Source of the DNA: Streptomyces genisteinicus
GTDB lineage: Bacteria; Actinomycetota; Actinomycetes; Streptomycetales; Streptomycetaceae
Assembly (NCBI RefSeq): GCF_014489615.1
Contig: NZ_CP060825.1
Span: forward strand, 5,218,501 to 5,282,500
DNA: 64,000 bases
Direction of reading: 5' to 3'
Shown here piece after piece: positions 37,950-47,555 of this stretch. Both the position numbers and the translations under genes were made by a program. The notes under the pieces are model-generated. The model had not been told where the DNA came from, made no database searches, and saw only the letters and a program-made list of their open reading frames with translations. The stretch's first letter is position 1. Each line of letters starts with the position of its first letter.

Positions 37950-40900
37950 CTAACGCTCCTGGTTGTAGGTACTACCCGGGCCACTGTGTCGATCGTAGGT
38001 GGCCGGTCCGTTCGTGTCCGTCCCCGCGGTGCGTCCCTGCTGGACGCCGCGGCGCAGGTTGCTCAACCTGCCGCGCACGTCCTCGGGGGCGCGGGAGACC
38101 TGTGGGCCGCCCTGCGGAGTCTGCTCTGCCGTGCCCTCGATCAGGTTGGCCTTGGGCACGCGCCGGGGGAGACCGGAGGAGGTCACCCCGCCGGCCTTCG
38201 GGTCGCGAAGCTTCTCCGCCCGCTGCCAGCGCTCGTCGTTCGCCGAACGCCACTCGTCGGTGGAGGCGTCGGAACCGCCCGCCGTGTCCTGGCCGCCGTC
38301 CTGAGAGCCCTGGCCGCCCTGTGGAGCCGTCGGAGCCTGCTGCTGCTCGGCGGGCTGCTGGGGCCACCCCTGCTCGGACTGCTGCTGGGGCTGCTGCCGG
38401 CCCGGGGCCTGCTGCGGGCTGCTGCCGCGACGCGGGAGGCCGGAGGAGGTCAGTTCGTGGCTGGCGCTCGGAGCCGGACCCGGACGGTCGAAGCCTACGC
38501 GGTCTGAGCCGTTCGCGGGAGCGCCCTGGGAAGATTCCGCTTCAGGGCGGAACTCGGGCTCGTAACCGGCCTGGTATCCGTTCTGATCCGGCCAGGCCTC
38601 CTGGTGGGAACCGTTGTCGTACGAGCCGTCGTACGGTGCGCCGGCCGGCTGGGCGGACTGGTAATCGCCCTCCGCATATGCGCCGTGCTGCGGCTGCTCC
38701 TGCTGCCCGGCGTAACCGCCGCGGTCGTAGTCGCCGTAGCCCTGTCCGTCGTACGCGGCCCCCTGCTGACCGTCGTAGCCCTGCTGGTCCTGCGGGTAGG
38801 CCTGCTGCTGGTCCTGGGCGTAGCCCTGCTGGTACTCGGCGTTGTACTCCTGCCCGTACTCGCCCGCGTACTCCTGCTGCGGGCCCTGCGCGTTCTGCGC
38901 GTTCTGCGGGAAGGCGGCCTCGTCGCGGAAGAGCGGACGCTCCGTGCCGTGGGCCTGCGCCTCCAGCGCGGCGCGGCGCTCACCGCGCATGAGGGAGCGG
39001 TTGACCGGGTCGAGCCCGGGGGTCGCGCCCTGCTCCGCGTCGTAGCGGGAGTCGTCGAAGCCGAGCTCGGCGGCCGTGCGCAGCGGTGCGCTGTCGAAGG
39101 ACTGCTGCTGCGGGATCATCTGCGAGACGGTGAAGTCGTCCTCGGGCAGGGCCTCGCCGCCGCCACCGTGGGTGATGGCGTCGGGGAGCATGACCAGCGA
39201 GGTGGTGCCGGCCTGCTCGCCCGAGGGGCGCAGCTGCACGCGGATGCCGTGCCGGTCCGAGAGGCGGCCGACCACGAAGAGGCCCATGCGCTGCGAGACG
39301 GCGGCGTCCACCGTCGGCGGGTTGGCCAGCTTGTGGTTGATGTCGGCGAAGTCCTCGGCCGTGAGGCCGATGCCCTTGTCGTGGATCTCGATCATCACGC
39401 GGCCGTCGGGCAGCCGGGTCGCGGTGACGCGCACCTTGGTCTGCGGGGAGGAGAACGTGGTGGCGTTCTCCAGCAGCTCCGCGAGCAGGTGCACGAGGTC
39501 GGTCACGGCCTGGCCGTGGATCTCGGTCTCCGGGACGCCCGTGAGCTCGATGCGCTCGTAGGACTCCACCTCGGAGGAGGCGGCGCGCATGACGTCCACC
39601 AGCGGCACCGGCTGGTTCCAGCGGCGGCCCGGCTCCTCGCCGGCGAGGACGAGGAGGTTCTCGCCGTTGCGGCGCATACGGGTGGCCAGGTGGTCCAGCT
39701 TGAAGAGGTTCTCCAGCTGGTCCGGGTCCGCCTCGTTGTTCTCCAGGTCGGTGATCAGGGTCAGCTGGCCCTCGATCAGCGACTGGTTGCGGCGCGACAG
39801 GTTGGTGAAGATCGCGTTGACGTTGCCCCGGAGCATGGCCTGCTCGGCGGCGAGACGCACCGCCTCGCGGTGGACCTGGTCGAAGGCGCGGGCGACCTCG
39901 CCGATCTCGTCCTGGGAGTCGATCGGGATGGGCTGGACCCGGGTGTCGACGCGGCCCGGCTCGGTGCGCGAGAGCTGGTCGACCAGCATCGGCAGGCGCT
40001 GCTCGGCGATGCCGAACGCCGCGGTGCGCAGCTCGCGCATCGAGCGGCTCATCTGGCGGGCCATGAGGCCGGCGAGCACGAAGGCGGCGAGCAGGGCGAT
40101 CACGACGATGGCGCCGGTGGTGATGGCGTCGGTACGGGCGTCGTCGGAGATCGCGGCGGCCTCGGAGACGGCGCGGTCGACGAGGTCCTTCTCGATCTCG
40201 CTGTAGCCGTCGAACTTGGCGGTGGCGGCGCCCATCCAGGTCTCGGGCGTGACGTCCTGCCGGCGCAGCTGCGCGGGAGTGGAGTCGCCGGAGCCGATGG
40301 CGACGGCCATGCCGGTGAAGACGGACTTGTCCGGGCCCACGGGCGGGTTCAGGCCCGCCGCCTTGAGCCGCTTCTCGCCCTCGGCGGCCTTGCCCGCCAT
40401 CACCTGCTGGAGGCGGGCGGTGTCGGCCTCGGTACCACCGGAGACGTACTCGCCGATGGCGATCTGCTCCAGGTAGTTGTACGAGTTGAAGGCGATCTTC
40501 TGCTGGGCGAGGACCTCGCCCGAGCCGGGACGCACCAGCAGGTGGGTGCCGATGGAGCGCTGGAGCGAAGCGGCGGCCTTGGCGAGCTGGACCGCGTAGA
40601 CGGTCCGGCCGTAGCTGGTCACGTTGCCGGTGCCGAGACCGAGCTCGTTGGCGAACTCCATCAGCACGTGCTGGACCTTGACGTAGCCCTCTTCGGTCTT
40701 CACCGGGTCGAGGGCCCTGGAGTACGCCGCCTCGCGCAGCTTCTCCAGGCTCGGCTCCTCCTTGTCGAAGAGCTCCAGACGGCGCTCCAGGCCCTGGCCG
40801 GACGGCATGTCCTGGACGGCCTCGCGGAACTTCGCGGCGGCGGCGTCGGTGGTCTCGTAGGCCTCGGTGACCTGCGGGCCCTTGCGGTCGGCCTCGCTGG

Positions 40901-41258
40901 TGGCGAGCAGCAGGGTCTGAGCGGTGAGATCGCGCTCGTTGAGCAGGGCCTGGCCGTACTCCGCGGCGGCCCGCACGATCAGCGCGGTCTTCTCGGCGTC
41001 CTGCGCCTCGCTCCAGGTGTCGATGGACTGCTTCACCTGGAAGCCGCCCATGACCAGGCCGACGAGCACGGGTATGAGCAGGATCGCGTTCAGGCGGGTG
41101 GGCACCCGCCAGTTGCGCGGGGACATCCTGCTGGAGTTGCCCGCGGGCGGGGTGTCGCTCGAAGCACCCGACGCATCCGCAGGCGAAGCCGCTGTGCGCG
41201 GCGGGGTGAAGTTGCCCCGCGCCTGATGCTCTGCGGAGCTCGTATTGCTTCGCCTCAC
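37950..41258 (-). CDS. cvnA: Conservon sensor histidine kinase-like protein CvnA (first copy)
   Basis: A 1102-residue membrane sensor. A cytoplasmic N-terminal tail leads to TM1 (LNAILLIPVLVGLVMGG, about 57-73). A large extracellular NIT-type helical domain runs to about 385, then TM2 (AIVVIALLAAFVLAGLMA), HAMP, an H-box-like segment (FKLDHLATRMRRNGENLLVL) and an HATPase_c domain with ELLENATTFSS and DKGIGL boxes. Residues from about 725 on are low-complexity Gln/Gly/Tyr-rich repeats such as YAQDQQQAYPQDQQ. No receiver domain is encoded nearby; in conservons the partners are CvnB-D. Confidence 0.95.
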   Translation of the reverse strand: MRRSNTSSAEHQARGNFTPPRTAASPADASGASSDTPPAGNSSRMSPRNWRVPTRLNAILLIPVLVGLVMGGFQVKQSIDTWSEAQDAEKTALIVRAAAEYGQALLNERDLTAQTLLLATSEADRKGPQVTEAYETTDAAAAKFREAVQDMPSGQGLERRLELFDKEEPSLEKLREAAYSRALDPVKTEEGYVKVQHVLMEFANELGLGTGNVTSYGRTVYAVQLAKAAASLQRSIGTHLLVRPGSGEVLAQQKIAFNSYNYLEQIAIGEYVSGGTEADTARLQQVMAGKAAEGEKRLKAAGLNPPVGPDKSVFTGMAVAIGSGDSTPAQLRRQDVTPETWMGAATAKFDGYSEIEKDLVDRAVSEAAAISDDARTDAITTGAIVVIALLAAFVLAGLMARQMSRSMRELRTAAFGIAEQRLPMLVDQLSRTEPGRVDTRVQPIPIDSQDEIGEVARAFDQVHREAVRLAAEQAMLRGNVNAIFTNLSRRNQSLIEGQLTLITDLENNEADPDQLENLFKLDHLATRMRRNGENLLVLAGEEPGRRWNQPVPLVDVMRAASSEVESYERIELTGVPETEIHGQAVTDLVHLLAELLENATTFSSPQTKVRVTATRLPDGRVMIEIHDKGIGLTAEDFADINHKLANPPTVDAAVSQRMGLFVVGRLSDRHGIRVQLRPSGEQAGTTSLVMLPDAITHGGGGEALPEDDFTVSQMIPQQQSFDSAPLRTAAELGFDDSRYDAEQGATPGLDPVNRSLMRGERRAALEAQAHGTERPLFRDEAAFPQNAQNAQGPQQEYAGEYGQEYNAEYQQGYAQDQQQAYPQDQQGYDGQQGAAYDGQGYGDYDRGGYAGQQEQPQHGAYAEGDYQSAQPAGAPYDGSYDNGSHQEAWPDQNGYQAGYEPEFRPEAESSQGAPANGSDRVGFDRPGPAPSASHELTSSGLPRRGSSPQQAPGRQQPQQQSEQGWPQQPAEQQQAPTAPQGGQGSQDGGQDTAGGSDASTDEWRSANDERWQRAEKLRDPKAGGVTSSGLPRRVPKANLIEGTAEQTPQGGPQVSRAPEDVRGRLSNLRRGVQQGRTAGTDTNGPATYDRHSGPGSTYNQER

Positions 41259-41596
41259 TCGACCAACAACCTCTCGGCGTCGGCACCTACGCTGTGCCGT
41301 GGTTCGTTCGTAGCCGTACTACTCGGCAGTTCGACGAATTGCAGCACGCCGAGCCGCCCCATTCCAAACACCTGGAATCGGGGGTTCCGGGTGACCGTAC
41401 CCGCGAATAAAACGGGCATAAAGAACGAGCCCCGTCAAAAGGCGAGGCTCATGTGAGCGCAGTGGTACCGATCGTGCGCGCCGGGTGGCGGCAGCTCCGG
41501 AATTCTCTGTCGAAATGTTATGAACAGGCGGGCGGGCCGTGTCCAAAGACACAGCCCGCCGCTGAGCAAGTTACGACAACTACCGTATGGCGTCGT
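41259..41596. other. 338-bp region between the two conservons
   Basis: It holds the promoter of the first conservon (towards 41259) and the terminator of the second (41531-41560). No gene is supported. Confidence 0.6.
41531..41560 (-). terminator. Terminator of the second conservon
   Basis: A 13-bp stem with one mismatch (41531-41543 with 41548-41560) and a CAAA loop, 37 bp beyond the cvnD stop. Confidence 0.75.
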
Positions 41597-42178
41597 CTAC
41601 TTGAGCCGCGCCATCAGGGCGTGTTCGACGAGCGTGATCAGCGCGCTCTTCGTGTCCGCGCGGTGGCGGGCGTCGGTGGTGATGATCGGGGTGTCGGGGC
41701 CGATCTGGAGTGCTTCGCGGACTTCCTCGGGGTTGTAGGGCTGGTGTCCGTCGAAGCCGTTGAGGGCGATGACGAAGGGGAGCCCGGAGTTCTCGAAGTA
41801 GTCGACGGCGGGGAAGCAGTCGGCGAGGCGGCGGGTGTCGACGAGGACGACGGCGCCGATGGCGCCGCGTACGAGGTCGTCCCACATGAACCAGAAGCGG
41901 TCCTGTCCGGGGGTGCCGAACAGGTAGAGGATGAGGTCCTGGTCGAGGGTGATGCGGCCGAAGTCCATGGCGACGGTCGTCGTCGTCTTGCCACCCGTGT
42001 GGGTGAGGTCGTCGATGCCCGCGGAGGCGGACGTCATGACGGCTTCGGTACGCAGCGGGTCGATCTCCGAGACGGCGCCGACGAACGTGGTCTTGCCCAC
42101 GCCGAATCCGCCCGCCACCACGATCTTCGCGCTGGTGGTCGACCGGGCCGCACCGCCGCTAGAGCTTGCGAAGTCCAC
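41597..42178 (-). CDS. cvnD: Conservon GTPase CvnD (second copy)
   Basis: A 193-residue Ras/MglA-like GTPase with the same motifs as the copy at 36241 (GGFGVGKTT, FGTPGQDRF, LNGFDGHQP). It overlaps cvnC by 20 bp. Between about 41660 and 41985 the DNA is indistinguishable by eye from the first copy, including silent sites. The adjacent cvnC and cvnB genes differ at many silent sites. This points to recent gene conversion limited to cvnD. Confidence 0.94.
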   Translation of the reverse strand: MDFASSSGGAARSTTSAKIVVAGGFGVGKTTFVGAVSEIDPLRTEAVMTSASAGIDDLTHTGGKTTTTVAMDFGRITLDQDLILYLFGTPGQDRFWFMWDDLVRGAIGAVVLVDTRRLADCFPAVDYFENSGLPFVIALNGFDGHQPYNPEEVREALQIGPDTPIITTDARHRADTKSALITLVEHALMARLK

Positions 42179-42563
42179 TGAGCACCCTTTCGAGCAGTGT
42201 CACATCCGGCGTGCCGCCGGCCTCTCCGTTGCCCGGCTGGTGGATCGCCACCATGCCGGCCTCCGCCAGGTCGGCGACGAGAATGCGCGCCACACCGAGC
42301 GGCATCGACAGCAGCGCCGAGATCTCCGCGACCGACTTGACCTCCCGGCACAGGTGGCAGATCCGCTGGTGCTCGGGGAGCAGACCGGCCAGCATGGCCG
42401 GGTCGGCGGTCGTGCTGACCAGCGCCTCGATGGCGAGCTGGTAGCGCGGCCGGGTCCGGCCGCCGGTCATCGCGTAAGGACGCACCAGCGGCTGGTCGCC
42501 CTCGTCCCCGTACGCGTCGACTGAGGCGCCGTACGGATCGTGAGAGGCGGGGGGCGGGGTCAT
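42159..42563 (-). CDS. cvnC: Conservon DUF742 protein CvnC (second copy)
   Basis: A 134-residue DUF742 protein with only a short N-terminal extension (MTPPPASHDPYGASVDAYG). The core has LVRPYAMTGGRTRP, LPEHQRICHLC, SVAEISALLSMPLGVARILV and the closing DVTLLERVLSGLRKL shared with the first copy. It lies 133 bp after cvnB; the gap holds no gene. Confidence 0.93.
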   Translation of the reverse strand: MTPPPASHDPYGASVDAYGDEGDQPLVRPYAMTGGRTRPRYQLAIEALVSTTADPAMLAGLLPEHQRICHLCREVKSVAEISALLSMPLGVARILVADLAEAGMVAIHQPGNGEAGGTPDVTLLERVLSGLRKL

Positions 42564-42696
42564 GGATCCTCCGGGCGTGACAGCAAGTGGTCGGCTGTGC
42601 CGTCTGATGGGGCCGGTGGGGGGCCTTGGGGCGGCCGTTCGGTTGTCGGTGGGGTTGCTTCGGCGGACCGGCGAGTGGGGTCACCGGTCCCTCCCG

Positions 42697-43119
42697 TCAG
42701 TGCAGAAGACTTCCCTGGAGCTCGGCGCGCAGGTCCGGCGTGAGCACACTGCCCGCGCGGTCCACCAGCAGCGCCATCTCGTACCCCACCAGGCCGATGT
42801 CGCACTCCGGGTGGGCGAGAACGGCCAGCGACGAACCGTCGGAGACCGACATCAGGAAGAGGAAGCCGCGCTCCATCTCCACCACCGTCTGGCTCACCGG
42901 GCCGCCCTCGAAGATCCGGGACGCACCGGCGGTCAGCGAGGTCAGCCCGGACGCCACGGCCGCCAGCTGGTCGGCCCGGTCCCGCGGGAACCCCTCGGAC
43001 ATGGCGAGCAGCAGACCGTCGGCCGACACGACCACCGTGTGCGACACCCCGGGGGTGTTGTCCACGAAGTTCGTGATCAACCAGTTCAGATTCTGGGCCG
43101 CCTGGCTCATCGGGCTCAA
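42697..43119 (-). CDS. cvnB: Conservon roadblock/LC7 protein CvnB (second copy)
   Basis: A 140-residue roadblock/LC7 protein about 95 percent identical to the first CvnB in protein but with many silent DNA changes. TTG at 43119 follows AGGAG by six bases and gives the same MSPMSQAAQNL start as the first copy; the ATG at 43110 is the alternative. It starts next to the cvnA stop codon. Confidence 0.92.
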   Translation of the reverse strand: MSPMSQAAQNLNWLITNFVDNTPGVSHTVVVSADGLLLAMSEGFPRDRADQLAAVASGLTSLTAGASRIFEGGPVSQTVVEMERGFLFLMSVSDGSSLAVLAHPECDIGLVGYEMALLVDRAGSVLTPDLRAELQGSLLH

Positions 43120-46100
43120 CTAACGCTCCTGCTGGTGAGTGGGGCCGAGGTTGAAGCTGCCGGTCGTGCTGTTCTGCTGCCGGCCCTGCTGAATACCCCG
43201 GCGCAGATTCGTCAGCCGCCCGCGCACGTCGTCGGGGGCTCGCGAGATCTGCGGACCGGACTGGTGGTTCTGCTCCTGCGCGGTGCCCGGCACGAGGTTG
43301 GCTCGCGGGACCCGGCGGGGCAGACCCGAGGTGGTGATGCCGCCCGCGGCGGGCTTGCGCACCCGCTCGGCCTGGCGCACCAGCTCGTCGTTGGGCGAGG
43401 AGCGCCAGTTCGCGGCTCCGTTCGCCACGGGTGCGCCGCCCTGGGGTGCCGGGCCGGACGCGGGAGCACGCTGCGGCACCGGCCGCTCCGGCTGCGGCTC
43501 CGCGGGACGGCTCTCGCCGCCCTGGGCACCGCCGCCGTGGAACCAGTTGGTCTCCAGCGTGTCGTACAGCGGCGTACGGCCGTCCCCCGGACCGGACGCC
43601 GGCGGCAGCGCCTCGGGCTGCTGCGGAGCCGGCAGCGGAGCCACGGCCCGCGGCGGGGCGAAGCCCTCGTCCCGGCGCTGCGGAGCGGGCTGCTGCGGCG
43701 CCTGGAAGTCCGGCCGCGCGAACTGTGCGGTGGACGCCGGGTCCTGCTGCGGCACCTGCTGAGGCGCCTGGAAGTCGGGCCGCGCGAACTGTGCGGTGGA
43801 CGCCGGGTCCTGCTGCGGCGCCTGGAAGTCCTGTCGCGGGAACTGCGCGGTGGACGCCGGGTCCTGGTGCCCGCCCTGCTCCGGCCGGGCGAACTGGCCG
43901 GTGCCCGACGGGTTCCCCGCCCCGGCCGGACCGCCGAACACGTCCTGCCGGGTGTACTGCCCCGGCCCGCCGGCGCCCCGGGGGCCGCCGAGCTCCGGCC
44001 GGGCGAACCCGGCCGTGCCCGCCTGCCCGCGGGAGGCGTCGTGGTCGTCGTGACCGCGCGGCGCGTCGGCGGCGGGACGCTGCTGCGGCACGCCCTGCTC
44101 GTTGCCCCAGCTGGTCGTCTGCGGACGCTGCGGACGCGGCTCCTCCTGGCGGGGCGCCCCGCCGGGCAGCTCGGCCCGCGGACCGCCGGGCGGCGGCAGC
44201 TGCCGCCCCCGGTCGCCGGCGCCGGGCTGCTGCGGCGCCGGACGGCCCGCGCCGGGCCCCGCCTCGCCGCGCGCGGGAGCCGGGGCCCCCTGCTGCGGAC
44301 GGCCGGCGTCGAAGAGACTGCCGCCGCTCTGCGGCTGGCCGCCGTTGCCCTGCGGCCCGCCGTCACGGCCCGGCAGCGCGGCACGCGGAGCCGCGCCCGC
44401 GCCGACCTGACCGCGCGGTGCACCGGTTCCCAGCCGGCCGCCCGCGGGAGCGCCGGCACCCGGCCCACCCGCTCCGGGGCCCGCCAGACCCGGACGGCTC
44501 CCGCCGCCCTGGCCCGCCGGACGCCCCGGCAGACCACCGGGCGCACCCGCGCCGGGCTTCTGGGGGCCGCCCTGGCCGCCGCCCGGCTGGCCGGGCTTGC
44601 CCGGAGCCTTCTTGCCGCCGTGGGCGACGTCGACCGGCAGCATGACGAGCGCGGTCGTGCCGCCGGAGTCCGACGGACGCAGCTGGATGCGGATGCCGTG
44701 CCGCAGCGACAGGCGGCCGACCACGAACAGACCCATGCGGCGCGAGACCGAGACGTCCACCGTGGGCGGCGACGCGAGCCGCTCGTTGATCGCGGCCAGG
44801 TCCTCGGGGGAGAGGCCGATGCCGGTGTCGTGGATCTCGACCAGCACCCGGCCGTCGGGCAGCGCGTGGCCGGTGACCCGGACCTTCGTCTGCGGGGAGG
44901 AGAACGACGTCGCGTTCTCCAGCAGCTCGGCGAGCAGGTGCACGAGGTCGTTGACCACACGGCCGGCGACCTCGGTCGCGGGCACGGCGGCCAGTTCGAT
45001 GCGCTCGTACTGCTCCACCTCGGACGCCGCGGCGCGGAGCACGTCGACGAGCGGCACGGGGCGCGTCCAGCGGCGGCCCGGCTCCTCGCCGGCGAGGACG
45101 AGGAGGTTCTCGCCGTTCCGGCGCATACGGGTCGCGAGGTGGTCGAGCTTGAACAGCGAGGACAGCTGGTCGGGGTCGGCCTCGCGGGACTCCAGCTCGG
45201 AGATCAGCGACAGCTGCCGCTGGATGAGGCCCTGGGAACGCCGCGAGAGGTTGGTGAACATCGCGTTGACGTTGCCCCGCAGCAGCGCCTGCTCGGCGGC
45301 GAGGCGGACCGCCTCGCGGTGCACGTCGTCGAAGGCCGCGGCCACCTGGCCGATCTCGTCACGGGAGTGCACACCGACGGACTCGACGGAGGTGTCGACG
45401 TCCTGCGGGTCCGACTCCGACAGCTGCTTGACCAGCTCGGGCAGCCGGGTCTGGGCGACCTTGGTCGCCGTGTCCTGCAGCCGGCGCAGCGAACGGATCA
45501 TGGACCGGGCGACGACGAAGGCGCCGACCAGGGAGACGCCGAGGACGACGAGGATCAGCGCACCGTTGATGATGGCGTCCTGCTGCGACTCCTCGCGCAG
45601 CTCACGGGCCTTGGCCTCCATCTCGCCGAGCAGCTGGGCCTCGACGCGCTTCATCGCGTTGATGCGGACCGAGTAGTCGTCGGTCCAGTCCAGGTGCGAA
45701 CGCTCGGCACGGCGTTCGAAGCCGTTCGGGTTGTCCAGCACGCGCTTGGCGTACAGCTCCGAGGCCGCGATCGTCGGGTCGGTGCCGCCGTCCAGGGAGG
45801 CGGTCAGCTCCTCGGCGTCGCCGCCGGTGGACTCGTAGAGCGCCTTGAACGCCTTCAGCTCCGAGTCGCCGTTCTCCACGGCGGCCTTGCCGTACAGGCG
45901 GTCGGGCTCGGTCAGGCCGGGAGCCTTCGCGTCGTCGCCGCCCGGCAGGGCGGCGGCGATGATCGCGCGCTGGATCGACGCGTACTCCTTGGCGGACGAG
46001 AACGCCGCCAGCGCACGCGTGCGCTTGATCATGTCGGGGTTGCTGGTCGCCTGCGCCATGTCCTGGGACAGGCTCAGCAGCGACTCGATCAGCCGGCTGT

Positions 46101-46773
46101 AGCTCTCCACGGTCTGGGAGTTCGGCGCGCCGGAGGCGTAGGCGGTCGAACGGATCTTGTTGAGTCCGTTGACCTGCACGGCGATCTGGTTGGCGTTGGC
46201 GCGGATGCTCTCCAGCGCCTCGTCGTCGTCCGTGTTGGGGATGTTGCGCGTCGCGTCGAGGAACGCCTTCTTGACGCGGTCGGTCTGGGTACGGGGCCCG
46301 GAGACCTTGAAGTCCGTGACGGGGGAGCCGTTGGCCAGCGGTCCGGCGGAGAGGTCGCGCTCGGACTGCAGCGCCTGGGCGAGGTCGGTCGCCGCCCGGG
46401 TCATCTCCGTGAGCAGCTGCATGTGGTCCAGCTGCTTCATGTCGTCCATGGACTCCTGGATACGGAGTCCGCCCAGCGTGGTCGCCGCGACGACGGGGAG
46501 GGTGAGCAGGGAGACCAGACGGGTGCTGATGCGCCAGTTGCGCAGCGCTATTCGCGAACCGGTCTCCGTGGGGCTCGCCGACGCGGGCGCACTCCTGGCG
46601 CCGTCCGGCGCGGCGGCGGGGGAGCCGTTGCGCGCGGAGCGGTCGCCGCTGTCACCGGATGCGGCCGGTCCCTGGGTGTGGGTGCGCTGGGGCGAGGAAC
46701 CGCGGTCGGTGCCGCGCGGCTCCTGTTCCGCCATAGCGTCCCCTTGGCCCTGACGGGCCTGAGGACGCCCCAT
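43120..46773 (-). CDS. cvnA: Conservon sensor histidine kinase-like protein CvnA (second copy)
   Basis: A sensor of about 1217 residues with the same plan as the first CvnA: TM1 (VSLLTLPVVAATTLGGL), an extracellular NIT-type domain, TM2 (ALILVVLGVSLVGAFVVA), HAMP, FKLDHLATRMRRN, and an ATPase domain (ELLENATSFSS, HDTGIGL). The extracellular part has little similarity to that of the first copy, so the signals probably differ. The long Pro/Gly-rich tail contains three 18-residue repeats (DPASTAQFARPDFQAPQQ and variants, 43690-43862). ATG 46773 has GAGGG upstream; GTG 46800 and ATG 46734 are alternatives. Confidence 0.93.
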   Translation of the reverse strand: MGRPQARQGQGDAMAEQEPRGTDRGSSPQRTHTQGPAASGDSGDRSARNGSPAAAPDGARSAPASASPTETGSRIALRNWRISTRLVSLLTLPVVAATTLGGLRIQESMDDMKQLDHMQLLTEMTRAATDLAQALQSERDLSAGPLANGSPVTDFKVSGPRTQTDRVKKAFLDATRNIPNTDDDEALESIRANANQIAVQVNGLNKIRSTAYASGAPNSQTVESYSRLIESLLSLSQDMAQATSNPDMIKRTRALAAFSSAKEYASIQRAIIAAALPGGDDAKAPGLTEPDRLYGKAAVENGDSELKAFKALYESTGGDAEELTASLDGGTDPTIAASELYAKRVLDNPNGFERRAERSHLDWTDDYSVRINAMKRVEAQLLGEMEAKARELREESQQDAIINGALILVVLGVSLVGAFVVARSMIRSLRRLQDTATKVAQTRLPELVKQLSESDPQDVDTSVESVGVHSRDEIGQVAAAFDDVHREAVRLAAEQALLRGNVNAMFTNLSRRSQGLIQRQLSLISELESREADPDQLSSLFKLDHLATRMRRNGENLLVLAGEEPGRRWTRPVPLVDVLRAAASEVEQYERIELAAVPATEVAGRVVNDLVHLLAELLENATSFSSPQTKVRVTGHALPDGRVLVEIHDTGIGLSPEDLAAINERLASPPTVDVSVSRRMGLFVVGRLSLRHGIRIQLRPSDSGGTTALVMLPVDVAHGGKKAPGKPGQPGGGQGGPQKPGAGAPGGLPGRPAGQGGGSRPGLAGPGAGGPGAGAPAGGRLGTGAPRGQVGAGAAPRAALPGRDGGPQGNGGQPQSGGSLFDAGRPQQGAPAPARGEAGPGAGRPAPQQPGAGDRGRQLPPPGGPRAELPGGAPRQEEPRPQRPQTTSWGNEQGVPQQRPAADAPRGHDDHDASRGQAGTAGFARPELGGPRGAGGPGQYTRQDVFGGPAGAGNPSGTGQFARPEQGGHQDPASTAQFPRQDFQAPQQDPASTAQFARPDFQAPQQVPQQDPASTAQFARPDFQAPQQPAPQRRDEGFAPPRAVAPLPAPQQPEALPPASGPGDGRTPLYDTLETNWFHGGGAQGGESRPAEPQPERPVPQRAPASGPAPQGGAPVANGAANWRSSPNDELVRQAERVRKPAAGGITTSGLPRRVPRANLVPGTAQEQNHQSGPQISRAPDDVRGRLTNLRRGIQQGRQQNSTTGSFNLGPTHQQER

Positions 46774-47381
46774 GCCATCCCTCTTGAAACGTCCCTGCAC
46801 TAGCGTCGCAACCTCTGGACCAGGCGTCCCTCCGCTGTCGCGGCGGGACGGTGTCGGCGTCTCGGGGTAATGAGTCGTTTACCCCTGGTGGTCTTGAGTG
46901 ACCGGCGCTGCTCCCCCTTCTCCGCCGCCACCCGGCGCTGCGTTGCGCCCTTGCGCGCCGGACCTGAAACCCGCGGCGGTGCGTGGAATTCCAGCACAGT
47001 GCAGGATCTCCAACAAGGGCCGTGTACCGCCCTGTGACGTGAGTGACACTTTGTGAGCGCGGTGTCACGAGCTGTGGGAAGCGATGGCGGAGAAAACGGG
47101 CGTAGTGGTACGAGTCCCGGGCGCGCGAGGGGTGTCCCAGTCGCCATGATCAGGAGCGGAATCGTTCGTTCAGTGGCGGAATGTCCGTTCCTGCGACGGA
47201 GATCCACTGTCTGCAATGCCGGTATTGTGACTCATCTCGTGAGCAAACTCACACGATCAAGGCTGTCTCATCCTGGCATTCCACGGGAATCCGATGTTTA
47301 GCCTGACGCTTTACGAGGATGGCCACACCGTCAACCGCGCTCGACAGAGCGTTCCTACGCCGACAGGGTCTGAAACCACCG
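46774..47381. other. 608-bp divergent region upstream of the second conservon
   Basis: It carries the conservon promoter(s) and the promoter of the small gene at 47382. A hairpin-like repeat TCGTGAG-CAAA-CTCAcaCGA lies near 47236-47257. No protein gene is convincing, though an alternative longer start for the small gene exists at 47319. Confidence 0.5.
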
Positions 47382-47555
47382 ATGAAGACGACGATGATGT
47401 TCCGCAGCACCGCCAACCCCCGCCGCACCACGCTCGCGCACCTCAAGGACGCCGGCGAGCTGCAGACGCCGGAGCAGCCGGAGCACTCCGTCGACCTCCC
47501 GACCCAGACGGCCAACCCCCGCCGCACCATCCTCATGGACGCGCCCGTTTCCTGA
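47382..47555 (+). CDS. Small protein with duplicated TANPRRT motif (57 aa)
   Basis: Not recognised. The 57-residue product begins MKTTMMFRSTANPRRTTLAH and ends with TQTANPRRTILMDAPVS, so the TANPRRT-x-L motif occurs twice, 33 residues apart. The encoding DNA is also nearly identical (47412-47430 and 47511-47529). The middle is acidic and Glu/Pro-rich. No signal peptide or Cys is present. An upstream in-frame ATG at 47319 would add 21 residues. It resembles a precursor-like small peptide, but no modification enzyme is nearby. Confidence 0.6.
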   Translation: MKTTMMFRSTANPRRTTLAHLKDAGELQTPEQPEHSVDLPTQTANPRRTILMDAPVS

